The notes under the pieces are model-generated. The model was not told the DNA's origin. It did no database searches and was given only the letters and a program-made list of their open reading frames with translations. Below are positions 54,763 to 63,903 of a stretch of DNA of 63,903 nucleotides, one piece after another. The stretch is taken from the NCBI GenBank assembly GCA_015680685.1, contig MNCI01010786.1, positions 58,913 to 122,815 on the forward strand. Direction: 5' to 3'. The stretch is from Gnetum montanum. Taxonomy: Eukaryota > Streptophyta > Gnetopsida > Gnetales > Gnetaceae. Each line of letters starts with the position of its first letter. Position 1 is the stretch's first letter. Both the position numbers and the translations under genes were made by a program.

Positions 54763-55928
54763 CTATGTAGCATAGCATAGCGTAGCCACTAGTATTGACT
54801 AAACTTTGTGTTGGAGCCATACAACATTTTTTTGCAACTTTCTTCCTTTATGCAGAAGATCTTTTGAACTCGTGGAACTCATGTCTAAAACATTCGCCAC
54901 TTTTGCATCATTTCTACATTGTGCTATACTATGTAGTGTAGCATAGCATAGTAGCTAGAATATCCTACTTCCTCAATTAATTCACCCATTTCTAGCAAGA
55001 AACTTTGCTCGAGACTTGTGGATTAATTAGGGCAAGACATTTTGGAGGCCAAAGTCTTGTCAACGTGCAATTTTCTTATTGGAATCACTTGACAAGATGG
55101 ACCTTTCCACTTTTCTTTTTCTACGCTATGCTACGCTACATAGCATAGCATAGTGTAGCACCTTGCATTGACTGAATCCTACCTTATCTTTACAATTACT
55201 TTGTTACTTTGCAGTTGGACACTTGAGCAACTTTTTTTTCAAGGGTTGCTATGTTGCATAGCATAGAAGACTTCTTCACTAGAAAACTTGACGAACTATT
55301 TTGCTCATCCCAAACACTTTTGACAACTTCTAGCCTAGTTTCTGCATACATTGTTAGCTGGGTCGATTGTCCAATTGGGCAGGCTGGAGTGTCCAACAAG
55401 CCTATCAACCTTGGAGGTAGAAAACTTGCTGGACTGGATAGTGTACCCTCAACATGAACCATCATGACGCTACACTTGTGAAAATCCTTGCCTAAATTCC
55501 AAGACTGTGCTAAAGCATGAGAGTCCTGAAATTTTATGGTGTTTCATTGGCCCGTCTTTGTCGACATCTGGAGAATTCACTTGATAGATGTTGACAAAGA
55601 ATATGAAACACCATAAATGACAAGATACCAACATCGCTCTTCTATGGTTGCTTAGATGTTTCTTTGCTCTTCTTGGGAGTACTAGGATAGCTGTGCAGGA
55701 AAAAAGGAGGAAAAGGATGGATTTTAGGGGACAGGTTCAGGAGAAGGAAAGATGAATTATTGCATGATCCCTTGTCAAAATTCTTATGAGGGAAGTAGCA
55801 CACGTGGGTATCTTTCTTCTACTGGCTTTTCAACTCTCGTTGGGATGCTTAGAGATGGTCATTGTGAGATAGCTGGTGTGCCACTTATTTTGGGCATATG
55901 CTTTTTCTTTTTTCTTTTTTCGAGGTCT
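54763..55928 (-). other. Non-coding 3' part of E7 (inferred)
   Basis: No protein signature; ORFs at 55196-55465 and 55752-55955 look like chance. It holds clusters of TAGCATAGC words (54772, 54917, 55122-55155, 55256), a strong hairpin (55533-55617) and a pyrimidine run at 55901-55920. Confidence 0.5.
55533..55617. repeat. Imperfect hairpin, 30 bp of stem, 16-nt loop
   Basis: Outer arms TTTATGGTGTTTCAT (55533-55547) and ATGAAACACCATAAA (55603-55617) are perfect. Inner arms TCTTTGTCGACATCT (55555-55569) and AGATGTTGACAAAGA (55586-55600) have one G-T pair. An asymmetric 7/2-nt bulge separates them. Size and shape fit a small-RNA precursor or the relic of a short inverted-repeat element. Confidence 0.75.
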
Positions 55929-56198
55929 AGTTTAAGATCCCAGCAGACACTGTGATAGTTTAAGATCCCAACAGATCGTTGTGCTAGTTTATCATCGTAG
56001 CAGATAGTGGATGAGCTAGTTTAAGGTCATAGCAGACCATTTGTGCCATTTTAACGTCATAGTGGATGTTCTGTGCTAGTTTACAGTCATGGAAAACTAT
56101 CTATGTCAGTTTATAGTTATGGCAGACCATGGATGCCAGTTTATAGTCATAGTGGACTATGGGTGCCAGTTTATCATCATAGCAGACTAGTTGCTTAC
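55929..56198. repeat. Tandem array of about nine 30-bp units
   Basis: Units of AGTTTA(A/T)(A/G)(G/A)TCATAGCAGACCAT.. (29-33 bp), degenerate. It lies between the integrase end and the 3' side of E7, where Tat elements are known to carry tandem repeats. Confidence 0.85.
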
Positions 56199-56269
56199 CT
56201 TGCTTCTGTGTTAAATGTAGTATGGATTCAAGTATAAATGGCTCATAGGATTTGCAAACTCCTTATCAT

Positions 56270-57340
56270 CCAGGTCTGCCAGCTTGAAGGCTCCATTCTC
56301 ATAGGCTTTTGTGACTACAAATGGACCTTCCCAATTTGCTGAAAACTTGTCTACACATTCACACAGAGCTTTGAGGACTAGGTCACCCTTTTTAATTTAC
56401 CATTGATGTAGGTCTGCATGATGCTTTTACTGCTGTTTGTCTTGATACCATTCGATACAGCTCAATGTTTGTGCACGCTCTTCCTCTAGGGAGTCAAGAT
56501 CGATGATCCTTGACTCATTGTTCTGGGCTTTATTCATAACACTTGAAAGGATCATCTACAATGATGGTACCTGCAATTCAAGAGGTAAGACTACTTTAGA
56601 TCCATAAATTAGGCTGTAGGGGATCTTACCTATAGCTGTCCTACACGTCGTACCGTAGGCCCACAACACATAGAGGATTTTCTCATGCCACCACCTCTTG
56701 CTGTTGCTAAGCATTATCTTAAACAAGTTGATGATGACCTTGTTCGTTTCTTCTACCTGATCATTAGCCTACAGGTAATATGGTGACAAAAAAATTGCTT
56801 AATGCCAAGGTTGCTACAAAAGGTTCTAGTTTTTGCACTACTAAACTGTGGCCCATTGTCCATCACGATAGTCATGGGAAGACCAAACTTTGTTATGATG
56901 TTATCCAAGATGAAGTGGAAAACCTGTTGAGACATAGTTTTCCTAAGGGGGATAGCCTCTGGCCACTTCGTAAAGTACTTGGTGGCTATAATGATGAAGT
57001 TATGCCCTGTGGAAGACTTAGGTGTTATGGGTCCTATGATGTCTAGTGCCCATCTTTGGAATGGTCATGTGATCTACGTAGGATGCAGCTCAGTATGTGA
57101 TATGTGTATAAGATTTGCATGGTGTTGGCACATGTCACATGTCTTAACTTTAGTGAAGAAATCCAATTCCATGCAAGGCCAGTAATACCCTAGGCATCTA
57201 ATCTTAGCTGTTATAGCCCTGGGAGCTATGTGGCCTCCACATAGTCCTTCATGAACTTCACTAACAATTTTTTGTGCTTCCTCCCCACCAATGCAAGTTA
57301 ATAGTATTCCATCAAAGGAGTTTTTACACAAGGTGTTATC
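56270..57340 (-). pseudogene. Integrase (E7)
   Basis: Zinc-binding part: EVHEGLCGGHIAPRA (about 57270) and CDMCQHH (about 57140). Core: WALDIIGPITPKSSTGHN (about 57055), MTIVMDNGPQFSS (about 56870). The C-terminal part reads LVLKALCECVDKFSANWEGP and ENGAFKLADLDDKEF (about 56385-56270), typical of Tat/Retand integrases. The Glu region is split by frame changes between 56810 and 56750. Confidence 0.85.
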
Positions 57341-57355
57341 TCCTACAGGGACATT

Positions 57356-57970
57356 CTACCGTGCTTGCTTTTGGATCGCATCCCTTTGGGTGGACGTCAA
57401 ACCATGTGGGGGTTCACGATGCTGCAGGTAGTCTTTCACGTTAGCATACCACTCTTGGATGTTGGTAGCGCTTACGGAGGCCATGTGTACTGCTTGGATG
57501 ATAGGGTCTGTGCAATCTATTATCAAAGCAGGCAAGGTTGCGAACACGTGTGGTGGCATGTTTAATGCTAGTGTAGCTAATGCATCAACTACGGTGTTTT
57601 TGCCACATGGCACATGTTGGATGTCTATTGTACTAAATTGTTTAAACATGTTGTTGGCCAAATCATAGTAAGGTTGTAGATGTGAGGCTTTATAGGAATA
57701 GACCTTAGTGATTTTATTGACAATAAGTTGAGAGTCACCTTAGACTACCAGATGTCAAATCTTTAATTGTTGGGCAACTAAGAGGCCCATAAGGAGTCCT
57801 TCATACTCAACCACATTGTTCGTACAAAGGAATGTGAAGTAGTAAGAAAAAGGTTGCATGTCCCCCAAGGGGAACGTAATGATGGTGGCAGCACTACCAC
57901 CTTGCATGGTTGATGCACTGTAGAAATGCAAAGTGGCCTCAAAATTCCATGGTACAAAATTGACACTCTT
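57356..57970 (-). pseudogene. Second (archaeal-type) RNase H (E7)
   Basis: NNVVEYEGLLMGLLVAQQLK (about 57820), GDSQLIVNKITKVYSYKA (about 57750) and IDIQHVPCGKNTVVDALATL (about 57620) are the hallmarks of the additional RNase H of Tat-lineage elements. The first catalytic Asp region reads FYSASTMQGG, so Asp is probably lost. The open part is 57661-57356. Confidence 0.85.
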
Positions 57971-58019
57971 AACATGTTCATCAGGGAATTCGGGTTCTAT
58001 GGTCTCCTGATCATCAACG

Positions 58020-58540
58020 GGCTAGGTTGCAAGTTGCATAGCTATCGCTTGTCCTTTCATTGACGATTGGGCTATATAGTGTAACTCGAATTCTGCTATT
58101 ATTGCTTCCCATCGAGCTATCCTACTACTTTCATATAGGTTGTTTGTGATAGCCCGAAGTATGTTGCTTTTGCATATGATGTTTACTTGGCTACGGAATA
58201 GGTAGTGTCTCCACTTCTTTAGTGCGACACTAGGGAGAGACAATTCCTTTCCACTTCATTGTATTTGGCTTCATATTCTATTAATGCATGGCTCAAGTAA
58301 TAGACTGGGATCTTAGAGTTGTCTTCTCTTTTTTGGCATAACAATGTTGCAATAGATGTGTCCAAGGTGGAAAAGTAGATATAGAAAGGCTTATCCCTCT
58401 ATGGTGGGTAAACCGTCGGGAGATGTAAAAGCTCTTCTTTAAGTCATTGAAGGCTTGTTGGCACTGCGTTGTCCATTCGAAGTTAACCCCCTTCTTTAGT
58501 AAGTGTTTCATGGGGTGTAACTTGTCAGTCAACCTTGCTA
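58020..58540 (-). pseudogene. First RNase H (E7)
   Basis: FEWTTQCQQAFNDLKKSF (about 58480) is the connection; KWRHYLFRSQVNIICKSN and ARWEAIIAEFELHYIAQ, SMKGQAIAMQLAT (58243-58022) are the later part. Frame changes occur near 58270. Confidence 0.8.
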
Positions 58541-59646
58541 TAAACCTTCTGATGAATGAACTGTATTCTACCTTGCAACCTGTGCAATTCTTTAAGGTTA
58601 GTAAGGGGTGCTAGGTTAATGATGGTCTTAACTTTGTCAAGGTCCACTCGTATTCTAGCCTTCGACACTACAAACCCTAGCATGCATCTAGTTCTAATGC
58701 CGAAAACACATTTCTTTGGGTTCAGACATAGATCATGCCTATGAGAATGTTTGAGGACTACCTCTAGATCCATGGGATGATCGATAGCCATCTTAGACTT
58801 GACCGCTATGTCATCCACATAATCGTTGAGTCTCTCTAGGAGGTAGTCGCTAAAGATGTAGGCCATGGCTCATTGATAGGTTGCTCTAGCATTCTTTAAA
58901 CCAAAGGGCATCATAGTGTAACAAAAAGTTTTCCAAGGGGTCTTGAACATAGTTGTCAACTAATGCTCTTGGTTTATGAAAATTTGATTATAAATGGAGA
59001 ACCCATCCATAAAGGATAATAACGCATGACCAGCCATGGTGTCTATAAGTTGGTCGATACTTGGCAATGGGAAATCATCTTTACTCATTACTTTGTTTAG
59101 ATCCCGGAAGTCTATACAGATTCGTATACCTTCTATTTTCTTAGAGACTACAACAATGTTTGATACCAATTCTGAGTAATTGACCATGCGAATAAAACCT
59201 ACTTGATATAGCTTAGTAATCTTGTCACGTACGGCTAGTGTGATTTCTAGTTTAATTTTCTGAGCCTTTTGTTTAACCAGTTTGACATGTGGGTCCAATA
59301 CAATGTTATATTGTATTAACCATGGATCTATGCTTGGCATGTCATTATAAGACCATGTGAATACTTTGATGTTGTCTTGAAGGACTCTAGATACATCCTT
59401 TTGCACTTGTTCATCTAGGAGGGAACTTAGTTTTAGTGTTTTTATTTCCCCTCTGGATGTCGTTACCGGTGCCTCAATGAGAGGATCCTCAATCACATCC
59501 CTGGCATCTAAGTTTAAGGCTTGGACCAAGTGTTTGGGCCAATCTAGGGATGTTTCCAAGGATGCTATAGTGTTATCGGTAGATGAATCCCAGTCTATTG
59601 ACTCTAAGTTCAGATATCTCGCAACATTGCCATGGGGACCTGTCAA
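58525..59646 (-). pseudogene. Reverse transcriptase (E7)
   Basis: The longest intact retroelement frame of the window (59646-58960, 228 codons) covers the protease-RT linker and fingers: VSRVLQDNIKVFTWSYNDMP, IRICIDFRDLNKVMSKDDFP, HALLSFMDGFSIYNQIFINQ. After one frame change at about 58955, DYVDDIAVKSK (about 58815) keeps both catalytic Asp, and LDKVKTIINLAPLTNLKELH follows. Sequence is less decayed than family A. Confidence 0.92.
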
Positions 59647-59704
59647 TGTTAGAAGTGACTGTAGATCATGCTACATGGCCATCTTGTTCAACCTGCCACA
59701 ATAA

Positions 59705-60327
59705 GAGAAGCCTGGTTAAGTGATACTTATTTGTAGCCATAGTGCATAATAATGAATATTTGCAAAGCAATAATGAAACATGCAATGATCGTCAAATATC
59801 CGTCCAAGTTTGCATGTTACTAATTTAAGGCCTTGGTGGACCATTAATAGATGGAGTTCGGAAACTAAGACTAGTAGTTTAAGGCCTTTACGGACCATTA
59901 ATAGGTTGTAAAGGTACAGTTACTAGTTTAAGACTATTAATAGGTGGGCTTTGTAAAGCGTTACTAGTTTAAGGTCTTTGCGGACCGCTGACGAGTAGAT
60001 TTTATGAAATGTTACTAGTTTAAGGTCTTTGTAGATCACTAACGAGTAGATTTTATATAATGTTACTAGTTTAAGGTCTTTGCGGACCGCTATATGTGGA
60101 CTTTGTAAAGTGTCATTAGTTCAAGGTCTTTGCGGACCATTAATAGGTAGCACAGGCTTCATAAAGGTAGGTTGCTAATTTAAAATGGGACAAAACTTTC
60201 AGTTGGGCCCCACCTACAAATAATGGTGCTACGCTAGAGCGGAATTGTGACACAAAAGTCTTATGCTATATGGGCATTCCACATTGCTCGGGGTGTGAAA
60301 ATGGCAAGTTCTTTTCACCGCGTCAAC
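59705..60327. repeat. Tandem array of about seven 50-bp units with flanks
   Basis: From 59819 to about 60176 units begin ACTAGTTTAAGGTCTTTGCGGACC and differ in the rest (41-58 bp). The core AGTTTAAGGTC..NGC(A/G)GACC is the same as in the array at 55929-56198. The flanks show no gene. Confidence 0.8.
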
Positions 60328-60336
60328 TATAAATAG
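60328..60336 (+). promoter_or_regulatory. TATA box of the plus-strand gene-like unit
   Basis: TATAAATAG, 132 bp before the first ATG (60468). GGGGTTTACCCC follows at once. The arrangement CTATAAATA..CCCTAGTAAAC resembles the minus-strand core promoter at 54345-54353. Confidence 0.6.
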
Positions 60337-61258
60337 GGGTTTACCCCTAGTAAACTTGTTGTTTTCATTATAAGAGTGCAAAGCCCACATCTAGAGCATA
60401 GCACAATCATTTCGGGAGAAAGCAAAATGGTGTAGCATAGTAGCTAACAACATTTGCGAGTAAACAAATGCCACTTAAAGGCGAACGTAAGCACCGAGGA
60501 TTTGCTAAGGTGGATGAAGTCAAGGACACTTTGGGGTGCCTAATCCAAGCACGTGTTGAAGTGCTCAAGGAGGATCTATCTACTTGGTAATTTTTTGGAC
60601 CACCTTTTTTTTCAGACTTCTACAATCATTATTGTTTGAAATCCATGTCTTTTGCCATCATTTTGGTTTTTTTTTAACTGCTATGCTACCGCTGTTGCTA
60701 GTTGGCCATTGTAGTTGTACAGATGTTACGCTGTAGCTGGATGTGGTATCGCCTCGACCATCATTTTTTTGACTACCTTGTCATGGGGGTTTGGGCGACT
60801 CTTAATAGCTTAGCACATGGCTAGCGTAGCGCGTCACCCTCAGGAGGGTTTGGCCACCTGCGTGATTTGACAAATGAAACGTGTGTTTATCGAAGTACAA
60901 CGCGAATTATTTTGTATGGTCAAATTATGGTTGGGACGGTTGTAGCATAATAAATTCTTACTTGCCTGCACTTAGTGTTTTTATTGCGGTATGCTTGTAT
61001 GTCATGAGGTCCTTAAGTTCCTCACCTTGCTACATTGTTGAATCTGCAATATCACTACATTGCTTAATTTGTTTTTTGTTGAGTTTGCCATATTGCTACG
61101 CTTATCATAGTGATGTATTAATTACATCATTGTATGGCTACATGTTTGCTTGTTCTTGTACGTGTCATCTGAGTGTTGTTGCACTATGTGAAGTTTGATA
61201 ACCATGCTATGCTGCAAGGCTTACTTTGTTGTTATTTGTTTGCATTGTGTTTATTGCT

Positions 61259-61279
61259 TTATATATATATATATATATT
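61259..61279 (+). repeat. TA microsatellite
   Basis: About ten TA units inside the predicted first intron. Confidence 0.95.
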
Positions 61280-62384
61280 ATTTTTTGACTGATGAAATCA
61301 TGCTACATCACATGCAATGAAAATGTAATGCTACGCTACACATAATTAGAGGGTCATGCTACGCTATGTGTAAACTTTGCTTGTTCATTGTGCTAACATT
61401 TGGTTCTTCGTTATGCAGGGTCATGTTGAAACCTATTTTGATTGTCTTGGAGATCGTAGGAGTCTTGTGCTACCTTAGCAAACCAGTGCCCAATGTTCCT
61501 GCCCCCCACGCACATGTGAAGCAGCAAGCGATCTAGTTCCAAGAGGGCGCATGGGACTTTCTACAATTCCTCCTCCAACACTTTAGTGTGATCGTCTGGT
61601 CACACTTGTCTATGGAGATAGTTGCTACAATCACAGAAACCCTGTTGCCTGGAGCAAATTGGGGTATTCTAAAATTTTTTACTGATGGATTAATCAGGGG
61701 CAAGTAGGGAGAAGGTTCCAACCAACATCCAAAATGCCTAAGACACTTAAGCTAGATTTGGAACATGCCTGAGTATAAGTGTTATCACTTATACAATACG
61801 TTGTTTGTTGCTTGTCACATGGGCACCTACTTTCAGAACCCACCTTGAACCATTTATTTTGCCAAGATGTGAGTTCTATGAAGGTATTTTCTTGTGTAAT
61901 CTGTGCTATGCTAGACGCATGTATTAACAGTGTATTTATGCATTTTTGTGTGTGTTACTAGGTTTTTTATTGATAAAAGTGGTCTCCATGATAACACTGA
62001 CTCCTTGGTGTTGGCACAGATGGCCCTGTGAGAGTTTTCCTCCATTGGGAATGTGCACGTCAGCGTGATAGGCCAATTTGGGGGTGAATTCCAAACCTAT
62101 CCAACTTGGTATTCCCAATTCTATGGGAATTGTAAAGAAGCCGGTTGGTTAGATAGGGAATGGACATCCCTCAAACCTTTCACCATCGAAGACGTGTTGT
62201 TGGATCTCACACCATTTCCCATGCTATTCAAATCTGGTATGCTAGAGTGTGAGTTCTCTGTTACTTGTTTGGATGATGTTTACTTTTGCTAACCCTCTTT
62301 TTTTTTTTGTTTTTTGTCTTTGTTTTGTTTTGTTTTCACTTTTTTTTTTTGCAAATCGTTTTAGTAGCAAAGAAATCCTAGGAG

Positions 62385-63146
62385 GTGACTATGATTTCCC
62401 CTAGGCGCAATGAAACCAACCTCTTTTTTAGGTATGGGGAGGTGGAGGAGACCCAGTGCTGGATTTGTAATGGGGCCATAGCCACATTGGTCCATAACCT
62501 TCAGGAGGTTGGGCTTATGGATGTATTTTTGGCTATTAACCCAAGCGTCCCACCCGCCGACCTGCTTTCCCTAACTAAGGCCTTCTCCAAAATGGCGAAC
62601 GACTTCTGCACACATGTTCACGGTGTGCATGTAGTATTTGATGTCAACAATCAATTTTTAGTAGATCTTTTTGGTGTTCTTTCTGATGGTTTCCCCGTGG
62701 GAGAAAAATCCAAAAAAGATGCACATAATCAGGAGGATATTAAGGAGTGGCTAGGGGCTACAAAGGACCAAAAGGGGATCTATATGGAGAAAGCTAGGCT
62801 ATGGGTGGCCAAAATGGTTTACCCTATCTTCCGTGCCAGTGCCTTCCCCAAGCTGCTATCCCAGGGAAAAATCATTGGGATTAAGCAAGCTTGGATAATG
62901 AGGGATATCATGGAAGAAGGGACCTGTTACAACAAGGCTAGGAATCTTTGCATAGGTATGCAGGCTAAAATGGTCAAGCTTCATGGGAAGCATGAGTCCC
63001 GTTTCAACGTGCACCATGCCTTTTTCATAGCTTGCTTACGGCGTTTCGTGGAATTCTTGGTAGTACACAAGAATGGGGTCTGGGTACTACAAGATTGTAA
63101 CCAAATTTCCAAATTGTGGATTTTCCAAGTCTTCCATATGACCTAA
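62385..63146 (+). pseudogene. Exon 4 open frame, 253 codons, unidentified
   Basis: The longest open frame of the window. QCWICNGAIATLVHNLQEVG near the start, FLVDLFGVLSDGFPVGEKSK, EWLGATKDQKGIYMEKARLW and HHAFFIACLRRFVEFLVVHK later: a soluble, mixed alpha-type sequence. No membrane segment and no family recognised. It follows a strong pyrimidine tract and AG at 62363-62364, and ends at TAA (63144), with the same frame resuming to the donor at 63416 apart from one TGA. Confidence 0.5.
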
Positions 63147-63523
63147 TCTCAGGATCCTCCAGAAGCTATCAGGGAATCATTCTCGATGACGATGAGGGAT
63201 TGAGTGGCATGCAACTTTCAGGCCAAGGACAGTGTGGGAGAGGTACCCACTATTACCACCAGGAGCTTGAAAAGGGGGGAATGCCTCATTGCAGAGATGG
63301 TGATGACCAAGCTGCAATGCAAGAGGTCTCTTCCTACCAACGAGACCCCCCATACTAATGAAGAGAGGGAAAAGAAGCTGTAATTCAAGCTTCACAGAGT
63401 GCAGCCCCCAATTGGTAAGTTAAGTTTTCTTTTTGCTATGCTGCATTATGCTAGGTAGCATAGCTCAGGGTAGCAACCACTTCAAATCGATGTTATTTGC
63501 TTAATGCGATTACATTTTATCAG

Positions 63524-63903
63524 TTGAGGAAGAAGAGGAAGGAGGAGAAGAGGTAATGACTCCTACGACAAGGGCGATTGGTGAAAACGTGAAAGCTCTA
63601 ACTAGATAGGAGGGGGCCCCGACCGGTGAAGAAAGGGCCCCTGCTACAGAAGAAAGGGCCTTGACTAGTCAAGAGGAGGTCTCTTCCAATGAAGAGGAGG
63701 CCCCTGCCAATGAAGAAAAGGGATCAACGAATGCTGAAGAGGCCCCTGGAAAGTAGGGTGAGACCATTGCCAATGATCCTTTTGCACAGAGCAGCTCAGT
63801 GCCAGAGGGGCACATGAGCATCAAGGATGCGGCTACACTATTGGGTCAACTAGAAGGAAAGGGGCTCCATTTGGATGCTAGTAAGTTTGACCACATATTT
63901 GAC
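63524..63903 (+). pseudogene. Acidic repeat exon, runs off the window
   Basis: After an AG acceptor (63522-63523) the frame reads EEEEEGGEEVMTPTTRA and then degenerate repeats of about 11 residues of the type EE(R/V/E)APTxEER. Two stops. The last part is SIKDAATLLGQLEGKGLHLD. Confidence 0.5.

Larger units (their letters stand above)
53720..59704 (-). mobile_element. E7: Tat-type Ty3/gypsy element, partial
   Basis: Minus strand: RT (59646-58525), RNase H (58540-58020), second archaeal-type RNase H (about 57960-57400), integrase (57340-56270), a tandem array, then about 1.2 kb of untranslated sequence and a possible 3' LTR (54762-53720). Two RNase H domains mark the Tat (Ogre/Retand) lineage, as distinct from family A. 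Gag, protease and 5' LTR are missing at the right, where another tandem array stands. Confidence 0.75.
60468..63903 (+). pseudogene. Multi-exon FCP1/NIF-like pseudogene
   Basis: Predicted exons: 60468-60586, 61419-61883, 61962-62236, 62365-63415, 63524 onward, each with GT/AG borders. Exons 1-4 join in one frame. Exon 1 is MPLKGERKHRGFAKVDEVKD-like and of unknown kind. Exon 2 fits the FCP1 phosphatase fold: ILIVLEIVGVLCYLSK where LDxDGxL is expected, WDFLQFLLQHFSVIVWSH, and PEYKCYHLYNTLFVACHMG where LLLDDSP is expected. Exon 3 continues DNTDSLVLAQMAL. All catalytic Asp are replaced and exon 2 has six stops, exon 3 one. Exon 4 (62385-63143 open) is unidentified; exon 5 is Glu/Ala/Pro-rich and needs a frame change. 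Dead CTD-phosphatase-like gene, or a copy carried by a mobile element. Confidence 0.55.

Noticed and set aside
55901-55920. Pyrimidine run as the PPT of E7
   Set aside because: On the minus strand it is a purine run, but the next bases do not give a convincing LTR start and it is 1.1 kb from the best LTR edge.
56780-57668. Plus-strand ORFs over the E7 integrase and RNase H
   Set aside because: Antisense shadows of conserved minus-strand pol domains.

Overview
This window reads as a repeat-rich intergenic region of a plant nuclear genome, most likely a large-genome seed plant; the species cannot be told from the sequence. It is AT-rich, no ORF is long enough to be a conserved single-copy gene, and about 80% of it is old, broken Ty3/gypsy LTR retrotransposons nested in one another. 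Three Ns tracts mark assembly joins (42089-42212, 51707, 52064). No bacterial genes, CRISPR arrays, rRNA or tRNA genes were seen.

Most elements belong to one family, here called family A (my label). It has about 860-960 bp LTRs that begin TGATGAG and end CTCATCA, a primer site resembling the complement of the tRNA-Asp 3' end, an Athila/Tat-type gag, and the order protease, reverse transcriptase (RT), RNase H (RH), integrase (INT). Downstream of INT it carries a purine tract nearly identical to the real polypurine tract (PPT), a 1-2 kb non-coding spacer, a third long ORF (ORF3), a second PPT and the 3' LTR. Copies: E1 (minus, 1-~9508, gag to ORF3, running off the left edge); E2 (plus, ~9517-15469, lacking RT-RH-INT and ORF3); E6 (minus, 15551-21911, both LTRs and a perfect 5-bp target duplication); E8 (plus, 21975-~25030, 5' LTR and gag, interrupted by a solo LTR at 23312-24216 with a perfect duplication); E5 (minus, 30856-~33000, 3' LTR and ORF3 end); E4 (minus, 33001-~53719 after removing inserts); E3 (plus, 34421-47746, complete 13.3 kb, inserted in the ORF3 of E4).

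A second lineage, E7 (minus, ~53720-59700), has a Tat-type pol with two RNase H domains and is flanked by two related tandem arrays. To its right, on the plus strand, lies a decayed multi-exon gene-like unit (60328-63903) with a TATA box. Its first four predicted exons join in one reading frame, and exons 2-3 read as a NIF/FCP1-type phosphatase module that has lost its catalytic aspartates.

The stretch 25031-30780 holds no recognisable element or gene: it has a decayed minus-strand frame, microsatellites, one minisatellite and low-complexity CCA-rich sequence.

The most novel points are: ORF3 in four copies; a stem in the post-INT spacer whose two arms change together between copies, suggesting a conserved RNA structure; a duplicated PPT plus an LTR-like promoter and possible 5' UTR intron ahead of ORF3, suggesting how ORF3 was captured and expressed; the five-fold GATATC array in an LTR promoter; the FCP1-like pseudogene; a strong imperfect hairpin at 55533-55617; and a likely misoriented contig at 51708-52063.
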